Below, in pieces: positions 14,864 to 15,175 of a stretch of DNA of 15,175 bases (its first letter is position 1; every line of letters starts with the position of its first letter). The position numbers and the translations under genes are program-made. The notes under the pieces were generated by a model, which had not been told where the DNA came from, searched no databases, and was given only the letters and a program-made list of their open reading frames with translations. The DNA comes from Bacteroidota bacterium (GTDB lineage: Bacteria > Bacteroidota > Bacteroidia > CAILMK01): the NCBI GenBank assembly GCA_013287095.1, contig JABDEJ010000056.1:1-15175 (forward strand), given 5' to 3'.

Positions 14864-15175
14864 TTGCATAATGATCCTACGAGTTACTCCTCTCTGGCAA
14901 GGTTAAGTGCCTCAGGCACGAAGCCGTAGCGAAAGCGAGTCTTAATAGGGCGATTTAGTCAGAGGGGGTAGACGCGAAACCTTGTGATCTACCCATGGTC
15001 AGGTTGAAGGTTGGGTAACACCAACTGGAGGACCGAACTGATTAGCGTTGAAAAGCTACCGGATGAACTGTGGGTAGGGGTGAAAGGCCAATCAAACTGG
15101 GAAATAGCTCGTACTCCCCGAAATGTTTTTAGGAACAGCGTCAGCTCAAGGTATTATAGAGGTAGAGCTACTGTT
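14859..15175 (+). rRNA. rrl: 23S ribosomal RNA segment in opposite orientation (partial)
   Basis: From about 14859 to the window edge the plus strand is the RNA-like strand of 23S. Landmarks are ccttttgcataatga, gcgaaagcgagtcttaat, ggttgaaggttgggtaacac and gtgaaaggccaatcaaac, ending ggtagagctactgtt. This corresponds to roughly E. coli positions 565-875. It does not overlap the part present on the minus strand (about 1005 onward), so the two segments cannot be compared base for base. It continues past the window. Conserved bases look normal, so it could derive from the same gene or another rrn copy. Confidence 0.93.

Overview
The window is from the chromosome of a member of the Bacteroidota, most likely the Chitinophagales/Sphingobacteriales side of the phylum. 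The evidence is a very large secreted protein ending in a type IX secretion (T9SS) sorting domain, several promoter-like TAnnTTTG elements placed almost on the start codons, a set of phylum-typical genes (ThiL, TIGR02757, YraN, DUF72, GxxExxY), and rRNA sequence of Bacteroidota type. The genus cannot be fixed from sequence alone.

Layout. Positions 1-10,400 are ordinary chromosome: thiL and an unknown secreted protein (+), a palindromic repeat array, a 1,197-residue SBBP/Ig-like/PKD/T9SS surface protein (-), a gene-free spacer of about 670 bp with degenerate repeats, a TIGR02757 gene (+), a secreted NlpC/P60 hydrolase (-), a small unknown protein paired with a DUF72 gene (+), and convergent yraN (-). 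These genes do not form one pathway. The only likely co-transcribed pairs are thiL with the secreted protein and the small ORF with the DUF72 gene.

Positions 10,460-12,760 are different in character: a repeat-dense interval just downstream of an rRNA operon. It holds a PD-(D/E)xK-type GxxExxY gene bracketed by about 40-bp inverted repeats, further copies of the same repeat, a triplicated ~97-bp unit, a 138-bp MITE-like inverted-repeat element, a 66-bp fragment of the 5S rRNA gene, and a lipoprotein gene containing an internal duplication. The interval between the 5S fragment and the intact 5S gene is therefore bounded by 66-bp direct repeats.

Positions 12,713-15,175 are ribosomal RNA: a terminator, 5S and 23S on the minus strand. 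At about 14,859-14,863 the 23S sequence flips: the last ~315 bases are 23S in the opposite (plus) orientation, from a different part of the molecule, joined through the 5-base sequence gcctt. This is either a chimeric/misassembled junction or a real inversion inside an rRNA gene, and it is the most important thing to check.
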